Of a stretch of 52,682 nucleotides of DNA, positions 43,183 to 51,428 are shown piece by piece. The notes under the pieces are model-generated. The model saw only the letters and a list, made by a program, of their open reading frames with translations, did not search any database and was not told the origin of the DNA. Each line of letters starts with the position of its first letter. The first letter of the stretch is position 1. A program made the translations under genes and the position numbers. Source of the stretch: Leucobacter soli (GTDB lineage Bacteria > Actinomycetota > Actinomycetes > Actinomycetales > Microbacteriaceae). Location of the stretch: positions 1 through 52,682 of the forward strand of contig NZ_CAJVAP010000022.1 in NCBI RefSeq assembly GCF_910593785.1, read 5' to 3'.

Positions 43183-44907
43183 ATGCAGGATCCTGCCGAC
43201 CAAGCCGATTACGCCGAGCACTCGCCGCTCCCGACGGTGCGCGAGATCCTCGCGCTGCCCGAGGTGGAGGCCGGTCGGCCGGAGCTCGTCGCGGGGGCGA
43301 GCGGCCAGGACCGCGAGGTGCGCTGGGCGCACGTCGCCGCGGGTCGCGGCGTCGCGGCCCTGCTCGACGGCGGCGAGCTGATCCTCACGACCGGAGCCGG
43401 CTGGCCGCAGGGCGGCCCCGAGCTGCGCACGCTCGTCGAGGAACTGCTCGGCGCGGGGATCTCCGGCATCGTGCTCGAGCTCGGGCGGGGCTTCGCCGAG
43501 CCTCCGGAGGCGCTGATCCGGGGCTGCGACGCGCACGCCGTACCGCTGATCGTGCTGCGCCGCGAGGTGCGCTTCGTGCAGATCACGCAGCGGGTGCACC
43601 AACGGATCCTCGGCGCCCAGAACGAGGCCCTGCGCGCCCGCGCCGAGGTGCACGAGATGCTGACCGAGCTGGGCCTGAACCGCAGCCCGGTCGACTACGT
43701 GGTGGAACAGCTCGCCGGGACGCTGCAGGCCCCGGTCGTGCTGGAGGATCCGTCCCACCGGGTGGTCGCCTTCGCCGGATTCGGATCGGCGGTGACGGAG
43801 TCGCTCGCCCCGTGGGCCGGGACGGTGCCCGCGGCGGGGTCCCCGACCGTGCCGGCGGGCTCCGAACGCGTGCCGGTCGAGGCGCGCGGCACCCGCTGGG
43901 GCGCGCTCACGGCGCTGCCGGGCCCGGCGCACCCCGCCGGCCGGCGCACCGTGCTGGAACTCGGAGCATTCGCCCTCGCGCTCGGACGGCTCGCCGATGC
44001 CGAGGGAGAGCAGTGGTTGCAATTCGGTTCGAAGCGGGTGTTCGAGACGCTGCTCGGCGGCCGTTATCGCACCGACGCCGAGCTCGCGGCGCAGCTCGCC
44101 GCTGCGGGGCTGCCGATCGAGGGGCGCGTGGTAATCGCCGCGACGCTGCGCGGCACCGGTGACTTCGGTGCGCACCCCTCTCTCGAGCGGGCGGCCATCG
44201 AGACGGCGCTGCGGCGCTCCGTCGCGCCCGAGGGGCGGGTGCTGCTGGCCCCGGCCGCCGCGCTCGAGGCCGGGGCCGGCGTCACCCCGGGGATCGAAGC
44301 CGAGGCGGAAGCCGGGCGCGAGCCGCTGCTGGCGCTGATCTCCCTGCCCGAGGACGATCCGCGCGCCGAGGGATCGCCGAGCCGCGCCGCGCCGCCGCTC
44401 GCCGTCCGGCTCGCCCGCGAGCTCGACATGCTGGTGCCCGGTCCGACGCCGGACGCGTGGCGCACCCATCTCGCGCTCGGCGCGCCGGAACGGCGCCTGC
44501 GCCAGGTGGTGGCCTCGCTCGAGCAGCTCCGCGCGGCCGGCCGCCTGGCCGCTTCGGCGGAGACCGGCCGCGTCACGGTGCAGCAGGTGGAGCGGCAGCC
44601 GCTCGCGCATCTGATCCGCGGGCTGGCCGGGCTGCCCGAGCTGCAGCGCTTCGCCGACGACGCCCTCGGCCCGCTCGTCGAGCACGATGCGAGCACCGGC
44701 CCGGGGCACAGCGGTGACCTGCTGCGCGTCCTCGACGCCTACCTCACGAACCCGAGCAACCGCTCCCTGGCCGCGAACCGGGCGCGCCTCTCCCGCTCGG
44801 TCTTCTACCAGCGCCTCGCGCTCATCGAGGAGCTGCTCGGGGTGGATCTCGCGGACGGCGAGACGATCGCCACGCTGACGGTCGCATTGCTCGCTCGGCC
44901 GGTGTAG
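43183..44907 (+). CDS. PucR-family transcriptional regulator
   Basis: A 574-aa regulator: N-terminal PucR domain (TVREILALPEVEAGRPELVA; ALLDGGELILTTGAGWP; LIVLRREVRFVQITQRVH), a middle GGDEF-like region and a C-terminal HTH_30 with LDAYLTNPSNRSLAANRARL and SRSVFYQRLALIEELLG. Family members activate genes for purine, GABA and beta-alanine use. Divergent from mmsA, it is likely to be its activator. The ATG at 43183 rests on the promoter; an ATG at 43172 is in another frame. Confidence 0.93.
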   Translation: MQDPADQADYAEHSPLPTVREILALPEVEAGRPELVAGASGQDREVRWAHVAAGRGVAALLDGGELILTTGAGWPQGGPELRTLVEELLGAGISGIVLELGRGFAEPPEALIRGCDAHAVPLIVLRREVRFVQITQRVHQRILGAQNEALRARAEVHEMLTELGLNRSPVDYVVEQLAGTLQAPVVLEDPSHRVVAFAGFGSAVTESLAPWAGTVPAAGSPTVPAGSERVPVEARGTRWGALTALPGPAHPAGRRTVLELGAFALALGRLADAEGEQWLQFGSKRVFETLLGGRYRTDAELAAQLAAAGLPIEGRVVIAATLRGTGDFGAHPSLERAAIETALRRSVAPEGRVLLAPAAALEAGAGVTPGIEAEAEAGREPLLALISLPEDDPRAEGSPSRAAPPLAVRLARELDMLVPGPTPDAWRTHLALGAPERRLRQVVASLEQLRAAGRLAASAETGRVTVQQVERQPLAHLIRGLAGLPELQRFADDALGPLVEHDASTGPGHSGDLLRVLDAYLTNPSNRSLAANRARLSRSVFYQRLALIEELLGVDLADGETIATLTVALLARPV

Positions 44908-44918
44908 GCGCCCCGTCA

Positions 44919-44943
44919 TCCTGCGGTTGCGGCGGCCGCAGGA
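44919..44943. terminator. Hairpin between convergent pucR-type and Lrp-type genes
   Basis: Perfect 8-bp stem TCCTGCGG / CCGCAGGA. It includes GTCATCCTGCG just as at 41429, so it seems to derive from the same repeat family and may act as a terminator. Confidence 0.6.
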
Positions 44944-44956
44944 CGCCGGACGACGA

Positions 44957-45445
44957 TCAGTCGGGCGCGTCGGGGATCCATTCGCCGTCGCGGCGGTCGA
45001 AGACGATGTGCGTCTCGGTGCCGCGAACGGAGGGGTGGACGGTGATGTGATCCAGCACGAAGTTCCGCAGTTCGTCGCTGCTCGCCACGGCGAGGGTGAG
45101 CATGAAGTCGTAGCGGCCGGTGAGGTTCATGACCTGGATCACGTGGGGCGCGCGCACCATGCTCGTCATGAAGCGGTCGACGACATCGCGGGAGTGATTG
45201 GCGAGGTACACCATGATGACGGCGTGCAGCGGGTGGCCGAGCCGGGCATGGTCGACTTCGAGCCGGCGGGGGCGGATCACGCCGGCATCGCGCATGCGGC
45301 GGACGCGGTAGGCGCAGGTGGACTCGGCGGTGCCGACGGCGGCGGCGATGGCCTTGTTCGTGAGGCCGGGGTCGGCGCTCAGGACGCGGACGATCTCGTA
45401 GTCGAGGCGGTCGAGCCCCGGGTCGGCCGTTTGCCCGTTCGGCAT
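44957..45445 (-). CDS. mdeR: Lrp/AsnC-family regulator (MdeR-like)
   Basis: 162 residues: winged helix LDYEIVRVLSADPGLTNKAI, then TAESTCAYRVRRMRDAGVI, and a RAM effector domain with HAVIMVYLANHS and MNLTGRYDFMLTLAVAS. It is divergent from a gamma-lyase gene followed by an E1-type gene, the same order as mdeR-mdeA-mdeB of Pseudomonas putida, where the Lrp-type MdeR controls methionine breakdown. GGAGG stands four bases before the ATG at 45445. The symbol is given on synteny plus family. Confidence 0.85.
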   Translation of the reverse strand: MPNGQTADPGLDRLDYEIVRVLSADPGLTNKAIAAAVGTAESTCAYRVRRMRDAGVIRPRRLEVDHARLGHPLHAVIMVYLANHSRDVVDRFMTSMVRAPHVIQVMNLTGRYDFMLTLAVASSDELRNFVLDHITVHPSVRGTETHIVFDRRDGEWIPDAPD

Positions 45446-45486
45446 GTTCCCTCCTGGATTCCTCGGTCGATTTGCTCGAATCGCAG

Positions 45487-45509
45487 TTCTTGTGCGCAAT
45501 TCTTGCACG
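45487..45509. promoter_or_regulatory. Candidate Lrp-type site between the divergent mde genes
   Basis: Direct repeats TTCTTGTGCG and TTCTTGCACG start 13 bp apart (45487 and 45500) in the 113-bp divergent spacer. The overlap TTGTGCGCAA is partly palindromic. This is a suggested MdeR-like binding site, not more. Confidence 0.35.
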
Positions 45510-45558
45510 AGGATCAAGTTCGCTTCCCCTGAGATGCTCGGGGAGCGAGACTGTCGAC

Positions 45559-46734
45559 ATGACCGGCTCACCGATGAACCTCGACACCCTCGCCGTCCAC
45601 GCGGGCCGCGACGATCTGACCCCGCTCGGCGTGCACGCGCTGCCGATCGACCTCTCGACCACGAATCCGCTCGCCTCGATCGAGCAGGGCGGCACCTCGT
45701 ACGACGCCCTCGCGAGCGGCGGAACCGTGCCCGCGAGCGGCAGCGCCGTCTACGAACGCCTCTGGAACCCGACCGTCGCGCGCTTCGAAGCGGGCCTCGC
45801 CCGGCTCGAGCACGCCGAGGCCGCCGTGGCCTTCGCCAGCGGTATGGCCGCGCTCACCGCGGCACTGCTCGCATTCGCCTCCGCGACCGGCAAGCGCCAC
45901 GTCGTCGCCGTGCGCCCGCTCTACGGCGGCACGGATCATCTGCTCGCGTCGGGTCTGCTGGGCACCGAGGTGACCTTCTGCCGACCCGACGAGGTGGCGG
46001 CCTCCCGCCGCCCAGACACCGGGCTCGTCATCGTCGAGACCCCCGCGAACCCGACGCTCGAGCTGGTGAGCATCGCCGCGGTCGTCGCGCAGGCCGGCGA
46101 GGTGCCGGTGCTCGTCGACAACACCTTCGCGACCCCGGTGCTGCAGAACCCGCTCGACCACGGCGCCGCGCTCTCGATGCACAGCGCTACGAAGTATCTC
46201 GGCGGGCACGGCGATGCGATGGGCGGCATCATCGCCTGCGCCGAGGCGCACGCCGAGATGCTGCGGCCGATCCGCGCGATCACCGGGGCGATCCTCCACC
46301 CGCTCGCCGCATATCTGCTGCACCGCGGCCTGGCGACGCTGCCGGTGCGGGTGCGCGCCCAGCAGGAGAACGCCGGACGCGTGGCCGCATGGCTCGCCGA
46401 GCAGCCGGGCGTCGACGAGGTCTTATACCCCGGCCTCGACGGCGACCCGCACGGCATCATCGGCGCGCAGATGGCCGGCCCGGGCGCGATGGTCGCGGCG
46501 CGGCTCTCGGGCGGCGCCGAGGCCGCCGAGCGCCTGACGTCGTCCGTGCGGGTGTTCACGCACGCCGTCTCGCTCGGCGGCGTCGACTCGCTCATCGAGA
46601 ACCCCGCCGCGCTCACCCACCGCCCCGTCGCGAGCGATGCGAAGCCCGACGCGGGAATCGTGCGCCTCTCCATCGGGCTCGAGAGCGCGGACGACCTGAT
46701 CGCCGATCTCGAGCAGGGGCTTCGACGACACTGA
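45559..46734 (+). CDS. mdeA: PLP-dependent trans-sulfuration enzyme, probable methionine gamma-lyase
   Basis: A 391-aa Cys/Met-metabolism PLP enzyme: LDTLAVHAGRDDLTPLGVHA, SGSAVYERLWNPTVARFEAG, VAFASGMAALTAALLA, VETPANPTLELV, DNTFATPVLQNPLDHG and the PLP lysine in SMHSATKYLGGHGDAMGG. The sequence alone does not separate methionine gamma-lyase from cystathionine enzymes; the mdeR/mdeB-like neighbours favour cleavage of methionine to methanethiol, ammonia and 2-oxobutyrate. The active-site Cys typical of MGL was not located. Start at 45559, or 45574 (MNLDTLAVHAG). Confidence 0.85.
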   Translation: MTGSPMNLDTLAVHAGRDDLTPLGVHALPIDLSTTNPLASIEQGGTSYDALASGGTVPASGSAVYERLWNPTVARFEAGLARLEHAEAAVAFASGMAALTAALLAFASATGKRHVVAVRPLYGGTDHLLASGLLGTEVTFCRPDEVAASRRPDTGLVIVETPANPTLELVSIAAVVAQAGEVPVLVDNTFATPVLQNPLDHGAALSMHSATKYLGGHGDAMGGIIACAEAHAEMLRPIRAITGAILHPLAAYLLHRGLATLPVRVRAQQENAGRVAAWLAEQPGVDEVLYPGLDGDPHGIIGAQMAGPGAMVAARLSGGAEAAERLTSSVRVFTHAVSLGGVDSLIENPAALTHRPVASDAKPDAGIVRLSIGLESADDLIADLEQGLRRH

Positions 46735-46811
46735 GCCCGCGGCGGCACTGACGCTGTCGCACTTCACCGCGGGATGCCGAGCTGAGAGACACTGGAGTCG
46801 GGAGGCACGCC

Positions 46812-49259
46812 ATGACCGAACAACGCAGGGACGACGCAGGGCGACGCGACGGCGACGCCGCGCACCGCGAGGACCCGGCGCGTCAGTTCGAGACCTCGAT
46901 CCAGGCCGATCCGCCGACGACGAACTCGCGTCCGCTGACCGCATCGTCGGGCGACGACGCCCTGAGCGAGATCTCGCAGCGCGTGCTGTGGCTCGCCACC
47001 GCGATGATCGACGCGGCGAACCGCGGCCGGCCGAACCCCGACGGAGTGAAGGTCGGCGGGCACCAGGCGTCGTCGGCATCGATGACCGGCATCATGACGG
47101 CGCTGTGGTTCTCGGAGCTCACGGCGCTCGATCGGGTGTCGGTGAAGCCGCACGCCTCTCCGGTGCTGCACGCGATCAACTATCTGCTCGGCGAGCTCGA
47201 CGAGTCGTACCTGACCACGCTGCGCTCGCTCGGCGGCCTGCAGCCCTACCCGTCGCGCGCGAAGGATCCCGATACCGTCGACTTCTCTACCGGCTCGGTG
47301 GGCATCGGCGCGACCGCACCGATCTGGGCCGCGCTCGCGCATCGCTACCTCTCGGACCGCTTCCCCGAGACGCCGCCGGCCGGCCGGTTCATCTCGCTGC
47401 TCGGCGACGCCGAGATGGACGAGGGCGCGGTGTGGGAGGCGATCATCGATCCCGAGGTGCGTCAGCTCGGCGAGGTGGTGTGGATCGTCGACCTCAATCG
47501 GCAGTCGCTCGACCGGGTGATCCCCGACACGCAGATCCGCCGCCTGCGCGGCATGTTCGCGGCGGCCGACTGGCAGGTGCTCGCCTGCACCTGGGGGCGG
47601 CGACTGCAGACCGCGTTCGCCGCAGAGGGCGGCGACGTCTTCGAAGCGCGGATGCGCCGTATGCCGAACGAGGAGTACCAGCGCATTCTGCGCGCTCACC
47701 CCGAGGAGGTGCGCAGGCGCCTGCTCTCGGGCATGACGGAGGGCGATGCGACCGTGCTCGATCGGCTGCTCGCCGCGTACGGCGACCTCGACCTCGCCGA
47801 GCTGGTGCGCGATCTCGGCGGGCACGACCTCGACGAGCTGCAGTCGACTTTCGCGCAGATCGACGACACCCGGCCGACCGTGATCTTCGCCTATACGATC
47901 AAGGGCCGCGGCCTCGCCCTCGAGGGGCACCCCAGCAACCATGCCGCGCAGCTGACGCTCGAGCAGATGCAGGAGCTGGCCGTCGCCTCGGGCATGTCGC
48001 TCGACGAGCCATGGCGGCGGTTCCCCGAGGGATCCGCCGCCGCGCAGATCTGCGCCGACGCAGCCGCGCGTCTGCGGCGCGATCCTTCGCCCGCGGTCGC
48101 CGTGCCGCCCGTGCCGTGCGAGTTCGAGTGGCGGCACAAGGCCGTGACCTCGACCCAGGCGACGCTCGGGCACTTCCTCTCCGACCTGCGCCGGGCCGCC
48201 CCCGAACTCGCCGAGCGCGTGGTCACGGCGAGCCCCGACGTGGCCAGCTCGACGAACCTCGGCGGTTGGATCAACAAGACCGGGGTGTGGTCGCTCGCCG
48301 GCCGGCACGACTGGTTCGCCGACGACCGCGAGCGCCTGCTGAAGTGGCACGAGAACGCCCGCGGCCAGCACATCGAGCTCGGCATCGCCGAGGTGAACCT
48401 GGTGAGCCTCGCCGCCGAGCTCGGGCTGACGGGGTCGCGCTGGGGCCAGCCGCTGATCCCGATCGCGACGCTCTACGACCCCTTCATCGGCCGCGCGCTC
48501 GAGCCCTGGACCTTCGGCCTCTACGCGGGCGGGCGCTCGATCGTCGTGGGCACGCCCTCGGGCGTCACGCTCGCGCCCGAGGGCGGGGCGCACCAGTCGA
48601 TAGGCACGCCGTCGATCACGCTCGAGATCCCCGAGCTGACGAGTTGGGAACCGGCGTTCGCGCAGGATCTCGAGTGGACGATGCTCGAGGCGATCCGCGA
48701 CGTCGCCGACCCGGCCGGGGGCTCCGCCTACTTCCGCCTCTCGACGCGACCGGTCGACCAGTCCCTCGCCCGCGTGCCCGAGGATGCGCTGCTGCGGGAG
48801 CGGCGGCGCGAGGAGGTGCTCGCGGGCGGATACCGGCTGAGCGAGCACCCGGCCCCGGAGGACGAGGTGACGCTGGTCGGCGTCGGCGCGATCATGCCCG
48901 AGGTGTGCGCGGCGGCGGATCGGCTGGCGGGGCTCGGCGTGCGCGCGGGCGTCGTCTGCGCGACCAGCCCGAGCCTGCTGTTCCGCGCGCTGCGCGAGCG
49001 CGACCGCGTGGCGGCGAGCGCCCGATCCGGCATTCTTCAGCGCCTCTTCCCTTCCGAGCACCCGGCACCGCTCGTGACCGCGGTCGATGCCCACCCGCAC
49101 ACGCTCGCCTTCCTCGCCGGGGTGCGCGGCGATCGGACGCGCACCCTCGGCGTAACGCACTTCGGGCAGGGCGCGAGCGCGAGCGACGCCTATCGGCTCC
49201 ACGGGATCGACACGGAGTCCATCGCCGCGGCGGCGCTCGACCTCGCCGGCGCGGCCTGA
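46812..49259 (+). CDS. mdeB: AceE-like 2-oxoacid dehydrogenase E1 (MdeB-like, probable 2-oxobutyrate)
   Basis: An 815-aa thiamine-diphosphate enzyme of the homodimeric AceE type (887 aa in E. coli). HQASSASMTGIMTALWFSEL, VDFSTGSVGIGATAPIWAAL, the cofactor motif LLGDAEMDEGAVWEAI with VWIVDLNRQSLD and, in the second half, HIELGIAEVNLVSLAAELGL and VGTPSGVTLAPEGGAHQSIG. The first 45 residues are disordered. Following a gamma-lyase gene it matches mdeB, whose product decarboxylates 2-oxobutyrate from methionine. No E2/E3 genes are nearby, so those subunits must be shared. GGGAGG lies six bases before the ATG. Confidence 0.88.
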   Translation: MTEQRRDDAGRRDGDAAHREDPARQFETSIQADPPTTNSRPLTASSGDDALSEISQRVLWLATAMIDAANRGRPNPDGVKVGGHQASSASMTGIMTALWFSELTALDRVSVKPHASPVLHAINYLLGELDESYLTTLRSLGGLQPYPSRAKDPDTVDFSTGSVGIGATAPIWAALAHRYLSDRFPETPPAGRFISLLGDAEMDEGAVWEAIIDPEVRQLGEVVWIVDLNRQSLDRVIPDTQIRRLRGMFAAADWQVLACTWGRRLQTAFAAEGGDVFEARMRRMPNEEYQRILRAHPEEVRRRLLSGMTEGDATVLDRLLAAYGDLDLAELVRDLGGHDLDELQSTFAQIDDTRPTVIFAYTIKGRGLALEGHPSNHAAQLTLEQMQELAVASGMSLDEPWRRFPEGSAAAQICADAAARLRRDPSPAVAVPPVPCEFEWRHKAVTSTQATLGHFLSDLRRAAPELAERVVTASPDVASSTNLGGWINKTGVWSLAGRHDWFADDRERLLKWHENARGQHIELGIAEVNLVSLAAELGLTGSRWGQPLIPIATLYDPFIGRALEPWTFGLYAGGRSIVVGTPSGVTLAPEGGAHQSIGTPSITLEIPELTSWEPAFAQDLEWTMLEAIRDVADPAGGSAYFRLSTRPVDQSLARVPEDALLRERRREEVLAGGYRLSEHPAPEDEVTLVGVGAIMPEVCAAADRLAGLGVRAGVVCATSPSLLFRALRERDRVAASARSGILQRLFPSEHPAPLVTAVDAHPHTLAFLAGVRGDRTRTLGVTHFGQGASASDAYRLHGIDTESIAAAALDLAGAA

Positions 49260-49295
49260 TCCGCCGGGTGCGCCGCCCGTCCGCCACGGCTTCGA

Positions 49296-49301
49296 TACCC
49301 T
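49296..49301 (+). promoter_or_regulatory. -10 box TACCCT of the tetR-type gene
   Basis: TACCCT, seven bases (cggaggc), then the GTG at 49309. GGAGG also lies close to the GTG, so either a leaderless or a leadered message is possible. Confidence 0.45.
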
Positions 49302-49308
49302 CGGAGGC

Positions 49309-49848
49309 GTGAGTGATGCTTCCGGACGCCTCGCGCTGCTGCGCGCCACCGTCGTCATCGTGGCGCGGGGCGGGCTGCGCGCGCTGACCTACCGGGCGGT
49401 CGCCGCCGAGGCCGGGGTCTCCCACGGCCTGGTGCGGCACCACTTCGGTTCGCGCGACCAGCTGATCGCCGACGCCATGGACTTCGGCATCGAGGAGAGC
49501 CTGCGCGCATCCAACATGATCAACAGCGAGCTGACCGTCGAGGAGTTCGCGGCCGGCATCGAGTCGCTCGCGGCGCGGCAGGGCGACATCCACGCCTTCC
49601 AGTACGAGCTGCTGCTCGAATCCCGGCGCAGGCCCGAACTGCGGGAGACGGCGGAGCGCTACTCCCGCAGCTACCGCGAGGCGATCGACGCCCAGCTGCG
49701 CCGCCTCGGGGTGGACGAACCGGGGCTGGCCGAGCTCGTCTGGTTCGCGCTCGACGGGCTCGTGTTCAACCAGCTCGTGCACCCGGGCGATGTCGAGCCG
49801 GCGCTCACCCGCATCCGCGCCCTGATCGAGTCGGCCGCGAAGGGCTGA
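49309..49848 (+). CDS. TetR-family transcriptional regulator
   Basis: A 179-aa repressor: HTH LTYRAVAAEAGVSHGLVRHHF then GSRDQLIADAMDF, with a TetR_C-type helical ligand domain behind. It probably controls the next two genes: their promoter at 50029-50057 carries a 16-bp palindrome in the spacer. The GTG start fits the promoter spacing. An amine or its product is the likely ligand. Confidence 0.9.
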   Translation: MSDASGRLALLRATVVIVARGGLRALTYRAVAAEAGVSHGLVRHHFGSRDQLIADAMDFGIEESLRASNMINSELTVEEFAAGIESLAARQGDIHAFQYELLLESRRRPELRETAERYSRSYREAIDAQLRRLGVDEPGLAELVWFALDGLVFNQLVHPGDVEPALTRIRALIESAAKG

Positions 49849-49857
49849 TCCGCAGGA

Positions 49858-49888
49858 CGAGGCCGACCGCCACTGCCTCACGGCCTCG
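49858..49888. terminator. Terminator hairpin after tetR
   Basis: Perfect 8-bp arms CGAGGCCG / CGGCCTCG with a 15-nt loop, 10 bp after the tetR stop. Confidence 0.55.
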
Positions 49889-50028
49889 GCTCCCCCGGCT
49901 TTTCGCGGCATCGGCGCCGAAGCGACGATCCGCGGAGCCGAATCCGTGCGATGCCGTACGCCGGTGCTCAGTGGTGCAGCCCACCACCGAGCGGAGCGAT
50001 CCCGCGCGCCGCGATCCTTCACCCCTCC
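49889..50028. other. Intergenic stretch with no recognisable feature
   Basis: Between the hairpin after tetR and the next promoter I see no gene or repeat. Confidence 0.5.
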
Positions 50029-50057
50029 TTGACTATCCACTTGGATAGCCTTACGCT
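50029..50057 (+). promoter_or_regulatory. Promoter with a TetR-type operator in the spacer
   Basis: -35 TTGACT (50029-50034), a 17-bp spacer and -10 TACGCT (50052-50057). The palindrome CTATCC-actt-GGATAG (50033-50048) fills most of the spacer, so a bound repressor would block RNA polymerase. The TetR gene lies directly upstream. The leader to the GTG at 50124 is about 60 nt. Confidence 0.72.
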
Positions 50058-50123
50058 GGCATCCAGGCCGCCGCGGCCGATCGCACTCCATCCGCGCACC
50101 CCCATCCCGACGAAGGGACCCCT

Positions 50124-51263
50124 GTGACCGACAGCAGCTCCACCGCAATCGAGTTCCTCTACCTCAGCGAGCCGGACATGATCGCCGCCGGGGTCACCGA
50201 CATGGCCGCCTGCGTCGACACCATGAGCGAGATGCTCCTGGACTTCAAGCGCGGCGACTACCGCATGGCGGGCGTCGAGAACAACCTGCACGGCGCGCAG
50301 ATCTACTTCCCGCAGGAGTCGCCGTTCGCGGGCATGCCGCTCGACGGCCCGGATCGGCGCTTCATGGCCATGCCGGCGTACCTCGGCGGCGGCTTCCAGA
50401 CGGCCGGCTGCAAATGGTACGGCTCCAACACCGAGAATCGCGCACTCGGCCTGCCGCGCTCGATCCTCATGTTCACCCTCAACGACAAAGACACGGGGGC
50501 TCCCCTCGCGCACATGTCGGCCAATCTGCTGAGCGCCTACCGCACCGGCGCGATCCCCGGCATCGGCGCCCGCCACCTCGCCCGCGAGGATGCGAAGGTC
50601 GTCGGCATCGCGGGCCCCGGACCCGTCAACCGCACCTCGCTCGAGGGCCTCATCGCCGTGCGCCCCGGCATCGACACCATCAAGGTGTTCGGCCGCAGCC
50701 AGGGCGGCGTCGACGCGTTCATCGCCTGGGCGGCCGAGCGCTTCCCCCAGCTCACCTCCATCGAGCAGGTCGACTCCCTGCAGGCCTCGGTCGAGGGCTG
50801 CGACATCGTCAGCATCGCGATCCCGAGCCCCTCGGGCACCGAGCACTACCCGCACGTCGCCGACGCCTGGGTGAAGCCCGGCGCCCTCATCCTCTGCTCC
50901 GCGCACCTCGCACTCGAGGAGAGCCTGACCCTGCGCTCCCGCCACGTCGCCGACGCCCGCAGCATCTACGAGGCCTGGGCATCCGAGCTCCCGGCCCCCG
51001 CCCACGATCTCGTCGGCATCTGGGGCATGCACCTGGTCGACCGCGTGCGCGACGGGCGCATGGCCCCCGAGCAGTTCGAGGATCTGGGCGAGATCATCGA
51101 GGGCGACACCCCGGGCCGCACGAGCGACGACGAGGTGTTCATCTACTCGGTCGGCGGCATGCCGGTCGAGGATGTCGCCTGGGCGACGAAGGTGTACCGC
51201 AACGCGCTCGAACGGGGCATCGGCACCAGGCTGAAGCTCTGGGACGAGCCCGCCCTGGCGTAG
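50124..51263 (+). CDS. Ornithine cyclodeaminase / mu-crystallin family protein (tyramine oxidase subunit B-like)
   Basis: 379 residues of the OCD fold: FLYLSEPDMIAAGVTDMAAC, KWYGSNTENRALGLPRSILM, MSANLLSAYRTGAIPGIGAR, then VVGIAGPGPVNRTSLEGLIA as NAD-binding loop and VSIAIPSPSG. It resembles proteins labelled tyramine oxidase subunit B; a NAD-dependent imine or amino acid oxidoreductase activity is the other option. AGGGA lies before the GTG. It is 165 bp ahead of an FAD amine-oxidase gene, and the two are probably co-regulated by TetR. Confidence 0.82.
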   Translation: MTDSSSTAIEFLYLSEPDMIAAGVTDMAACVDTMSEMLLDFKRGDYRMAGVENNLHGAQIYFPQESPFAGMPLDGPDRRFMAMPAYLGGGFQTAGCKWYGSNTENRALGLPRSILMFTLNDKDTGAPLAHMSANLLSAYRTGAIPGIGARHLAREDAKVVGIAGPGPVNRTSLEGLIAVRPGIDTIKVFGRSQGGVDAFIAWAAERFPQLTSIEQVDSLQASVEGCDIVSIAIPSPSGTEHYPHVADAWVKPGALILCSAHLALEESLTLRSRHVADARSIYEAWASELPAPAHDLVGIWGMHLVDRVRDGRMAPEQFEDLGEIIEGDTPGRTSDDEVFIYSVGGMPVEDVAWATKVYRNALERGIGTRLKLWDEPALA

Positions 51264-51308
51264 GATCGCGCCTCCGCCGCCCGACATCCTGCTGCCGCCA
51301 CGCTCCCC

Positions 51309-51384
51309 TCATCCTGCGCGGAGTGAACGCAGCGAACGAAGTCGCAGGATCCATCCGCACCCATTCAGAACCTGGATCCTGCGA
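51309..51384. repeat. Interspersed palindromic repeat, TCATCCTGCG type
   Basis: TCATCCTGCGC (51309-51319) is followed by AACGCAGCGAACGAAGTCGC, and then a 12-bp perfect stem TCGCAGGATCCA / TGGATCCTGCGA (51342-51353, 51373-51384). Related to the element at 41429-41532. It lies between the OCD-like and amine oxidase genes and could terminate or shield mRNA. Confidence 0.75.
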
Positions 51385-51428
51385 TCCCCCCCCGGAGCCG
51401 CAGGAAGACGAGAACAAGAAGGATCGAC

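Noticed and set aside
46812-49259. E1-type protein as transketolase or DXP synthase
   Set aside because: Motif order and domain size follow AceE; neighbours point to 2-oxobutyrate oxidation.
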